From Actinomycetota bacterium (GTDB lineage: Bacteria; Actinomycetota; UBA4738), in the NCBI GenBank assembly GCA_013816105.1, contig JACDEY010000029.1:1-8608 (forward strand): a stretch of 8,608 nucleotides of DNA, given 5' to 3'. Within the stretch, counting starts at the first letter, position 1. Each line of letters opens with the position of its first letter. The notes beneath the pieces are model-generated. The model saw nothing but the letters and a program-made list of their open reading frames with translations, was not told where the DNA came from and did no database searches. The position numbers and the translations under genes were made by a program. Positions 6,799 through 8,608 of this stretch are shown here, piece by piece.

Positions 6799-7828
6799 GG
6801 AACACAACCCGCACGGGAGGCGGCTGTACCTGCCGCTGCTGCCCACGACCGGGGAGGGCGACCCGCCGAATCAGCCCGGGGCTTCACCCGGCGCGACGCT
6901 CGCGGACACTCATGTTGCGCACTCCGTCGGTTGTGCCCAGGCCACCCGGCCGGCCGGACGCCGACCCGAGTGGCTCCGAGTGAAGGCGCGCACCGGACCG
7001 AACTACACCGATCTGAAGAGAATCATGCGGAACCTGGACCTCCACACCGTGTGCGAGGAGGCCGGCTGCCCGAACATCTACGAGTGTTGGGAGGAACGCG
7101 AGGCGACGTTCCTAATCCTCGGCGACAGGTGCACCAGAAGGTGCGGCTTCTGCGACGTCATGACGGCCAAGCCCGACGCCGTCGCCGAGGACGAGCCGCT
7201 CCGGGTGGCGGAGGCGGTTGCGGCGATGGGGCTTCGCTACGTCGTCCTGACCGGCGTGGCCAGAGATGACCTGGCTGATGGGGGCGCGCGGATCTGGGCC
7301 GCATGCATCCGAGCCGTCCGCGGTGCGGTGCCCGAGTGCCGCGTGGAGGTTCTTCCCTCCGATTTCCGAGGGGGAGAGAGTGACATCGCCACCGTGCTGG
7401 AGGCGGGCCCCGACGTCTTCGCCCACAACCTCGAGACCGTTCGTCGCCTCCATCCGAGGATCCGTCCGGCCTTCGGCTATGACCGGTCCCTGCAGGTGCT
7501 TCGCACCGCCAAGGCCCTCACCCCCGCAGGGGTGACGAAGTCGAACCTCATCCTCGGCATGGGGGAACGGCCGGACGACGTCATGGGGGCGATGGCCGAC
7601 ATCCGGGACACCGGATGTGACCTGCTCACGTTGGGCCAGTACCTGCAGCCCACGTCGTTCCACCTGCCGGTGGATCGTTGGGTCTCTCCGGCCGAGTTCT
7701 CCGAGCACGCCAGGACGGGCATCGAAATGGGGTTTGCGCACGTGGAGGCCGGACCGCTTGTCCGCTCGTCGTATCACGCGGGGAAACAGCTCGCCCGCGC
7801 CGAGGCTCGCATGGCCGCCCCCCGCTAG
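6788..7828 (+). CDS. lipA: Lipoyl synthase, radical SAM
   Basis: LipA inserts two sulfur atoms into the octanoyl chain carried by lipoyl domains of E2 subunits and of GcvH, making the cofactor that the E1 enzymes in this window acylate. Of 346 residues, the core from about 60 is textbook. The auxiliary-cluster motif has Cys89, Cys94 and Cys100 (CEEAGCPNIYECW). The radical-SAM motif CTRRCGFC has Cys115, Cys119 and Cys122. VLTGVARDDLADGGA (153-167) and RSSYHA (326-331), whose serine ligates the auxiliary cluster in characterised LipA, are also present. Residues 1-58 are Pro/Gly/His-rich with no recognisable similarity. No other ATG, GTG or TTG exists in this frame before the conserved PEWLR, so either the start is ATG 6788 or a frameshift hides the true start (ATG at 6912 in another frame). 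The stop overlaps the convergent NUDIX stop. No lipB is adjacent. Confidence 0.95.
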   Translation: MPNREHNPHGRRLYLPLLPTTGEGDPPNQPGASPGATLADTHVAHSVGCAQATRPAGRRPEWLRVKARTGPNYTDLKRIMRNLDLHTVCEEAGCPNIYECWEEREATFLILGDRCTRRCGFCDVMTAKPDAVAEDEPLRVAEAVAAMGLRYVVLTGVARDDLADGGARIWAACIRAVRGAVPECRVEVLPSDFRGGESDIATVLEAGPDVFAHNLETVRRLHPRIRPAFGYDRSLQVLRTAKALTPAGVTKSNLILGMGERPDDVMGAMADIRDTGCDLLTLGQYLQPTSFHLPVDRWVSPAEFSEHARTGIEMGFAHVEAGPLVRSSYHAGKQLARAEARMAAPR

Positions 7829-8313
7829 GTCCCCAGGTCGAACGGCCTCTGCGGAGGCCCGTTCTCGAGCAACGATCGCACAAGGGTGGACAGGGCTCTA
7901 GGCGCCATCGCGTCCGTGGCCTTCTCGAGCTCCTCGAGGGTCCACCACCGGTACCCTTCGATTCGATCGGCTACATGGGCCGACTCAAGCCCCGGCGGGA
8001 GGTCATGACTGTCAACGCGTGCAAGGAAGTAGTGCTCCTGCTGGCGCAGCATCACCCCACCCCACCGGAAGACCTCCTCGCGAATCCAGATCTCCGGGCC
8101 CAGCGTGGCCTGCCTCAACCCGGTTTCCTCCGCGAGCTCACGGATGGCGGCGGCGCGGTGGGTTTCTCCGGGCTCCAGCGCCCCGCCCGGGGTCGTCCAG
8201 TGCGGGTCGCCGGTGTCCTCCTCGATGTAGCGGAAGAGCAGCACGCGGTCGAGGGAATCGAGCAAGAGCACCCGAGCCGCGATCCGGAGGACGGGCTCGG
8301 TCGCTTCTTCCAT
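7825..8313 (-). CDS. NUDIX hydrolase
   Basis: This is a 162-residue hydrolase of nucleoside-diphosphate-linked substrates. The NUDIX box is complete and exact at residues 44-66: Gly44, Glu50, then R58-E59-L60-A61-E62-E63-T64-G65-L66, giving the metal-binding REUxEExGU helix. It is preceded by HWTTPGGALEPGE, and the N-terminal strand IAARVLLLDSLDRVLLFRY is typical of small cytosolic family members. A late WWTLEEL segment is a common C-terminal feature. The substrate (oxidised nucleotides, sugar nucleotides, dinucleotide polyphosphates) cannot be inferred. The start ATG 8313 is supported by a good Shine-Dalgarno. The gene lies about 26 bases downstream of the rnpB 3' end on the same strand and converges on lipA with overlapping stop codons. 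Confidence 0.93.
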   Translation of the reverse strand: MEEATEPVLRIAARVLLLDSLDRVLLFRYIEEDTGDPHWTTPGGALEPGETHRAAAIRELAEETGLRQATLGPEIWIREEVFRWGGVMLRQQEHYFLARVDSHDLPPGLESAHVADRIEGYRWWTLEELEKATDAMAPRALSTLVRSLLENGPPQRPFDLGT

Positions 8314-8319
8314 GCGTCA

Positions 8320-8324
8320 CCTCT
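8320..8324 (-). promoter_or_regulatory. Shine-Dalgarno of the NUDIX gene
   Basis: On the minus strand AGAGG lies six bases before ATG 8313. It supports this start and lies only about 15 bases from the rnpB 3' end, leaving little room for a separate promoter. Confidence 0.6.
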
Positions 8325-8339
8325 GGGGCCGCCGAGATG

Positions 8340-8608
8340 AGAGGAGCCGGCCTGTAAGCCGGATTCTGTGCCCCGAGCCCGCCGGAGCGGACTCGGGCGG
8401 CGACCATCTCTCTGGGAGCCGCGTCTCCGCGACCCTCTCGAGCGCCACGTCGCCGTGGCTCTCTTTGCAGCCTACCCGGGAGCGTTGGACGGGCCGCCCG
8501 CTCCCTGCTTAGCCTTGCTCCGGGTGGGGTTTGCACAGCCGGCCGGTCACCCGGCCGCTGGTGAGCTCTTACCTCACCGTTGCACCCTTGCCCCTGTCTC
8601 CGGGGGGG
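8340..8608 (-). ncRNA. rnpB: RNase P RNA, bacterial type A-like (5' part outside window)
   Basis: This is the catalytic RNA that trims the 5' leader from precursor tRNAs. On the minus strand the conserved elements appear in order. First is GGTGAGGTAAGAGCTCACC (complement of 8560-8578). Then comes a 7-bp GC stem closed by a GTGA loop (complement of 8540-8557), matching the GNRA L14 hairpin that docks on P8 in type A RNAs. CCACCCGGAGCAAGG follows, then CCCGGGTAGGCTGC with the GGU that pairs with tRNA CCA (complement of 8474-8476). AGAGAGATGG is next, and finally ACAGAATCCGGCTTA (complement of 8355-8369), the 3' strand of P4. The 5' strand of P4 and roughly the first 40 percent of the molecule lie beyond 8608. 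The 3' end near 8340 is estimated by comparison with E. coli M1 RNA. No intrinsic terminator is visible before the NUDIX gene. The run of seven G at 8602-8608 may be a low-quality edge. Confidence 0.95.

Noticed and set aside
1..8608. Mobile elements, CRISPR arrays, tRNA genes
   Set aside because: No transposase or integrase motifs, no regularly spaced direct repeats and no cloverleaf-like sequence with CCA-type acceptor context were seen on either strand.

Overview
The window is GC-rich bacterial chromosome made of ordinary housekeeping genes with short spacers. No mobile element, CRISPR array, tRNA gene or phage gene is visible. The gene set is a homodimeric-type pyruvate dehydrogenase E1, a branched-chain-type E1 alpha/beta pair, lipoyl synthase and type-A-like RNase P RNA. 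Together with GTG/TTG starts and possible leaderless starts, it is compatible with an uncultivated actinobacterium-like organism. That placement is an inference, not a proof.

Layout. Positions 1-2160 (+) hold the C-terminal four fifths of aceE, cut by the window edge. After it lies a short relic (about 2191-2417, +) of what may be an SnoaL/NTF2-like gene broken by a frameshift. Two genes then run on the minus strand: a PlsC-type acyltransferase (3946 to 3269) followed 33 nt later by a thioredoxin/TPR-like protein of the YbbN/CnoX type (3235 to 2429). A 110-base divergent spacer (3947-4056) separates plsC from the 2-oxoacid dehydrogenase operon. It carries an extended -10 box bracketed by a perfect 10-bp inverted repeat. 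The plus-strand operon is bkdA (E1 alpha, TTG start at 4057), bkdB (E1 beta, 4-nt overlap), a RimJ-like GNAT acetyltransferase and lipA. It converges on a minus-strand NUDIX hydrolase, with the two TAG stop codons sharing one CTAG. Upstream of the NUDIX gene, on the minus strand, is the 3' part of rnpB, which runs out of the window at 8608.

How the genes fit together. AceE and BkdAB are thiamine-diphosphate E1 components that hand acyl groups to lipoylated E2 subunits, and LipA inserts the sulfur atoms into that lipoyl group. The plus strand is therefore dominated by 2-oxoacid dehydrogenase functions. No E2, E3 or LipB gene is present in the window, so those must be encoded elsewhere. PlsC (phospholipid synthesis) and the thioredoxin-like protein form a separate minus-strand unit.

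I found no convincing previously undescribed system. The observations most worth checking are the inverted repeat around the bkd promoter, the acidic tail on E1 alpha, the unresolved lipA N-terminus, the broken gene after aceE and the tight rnpB-NUDIX arrangement.
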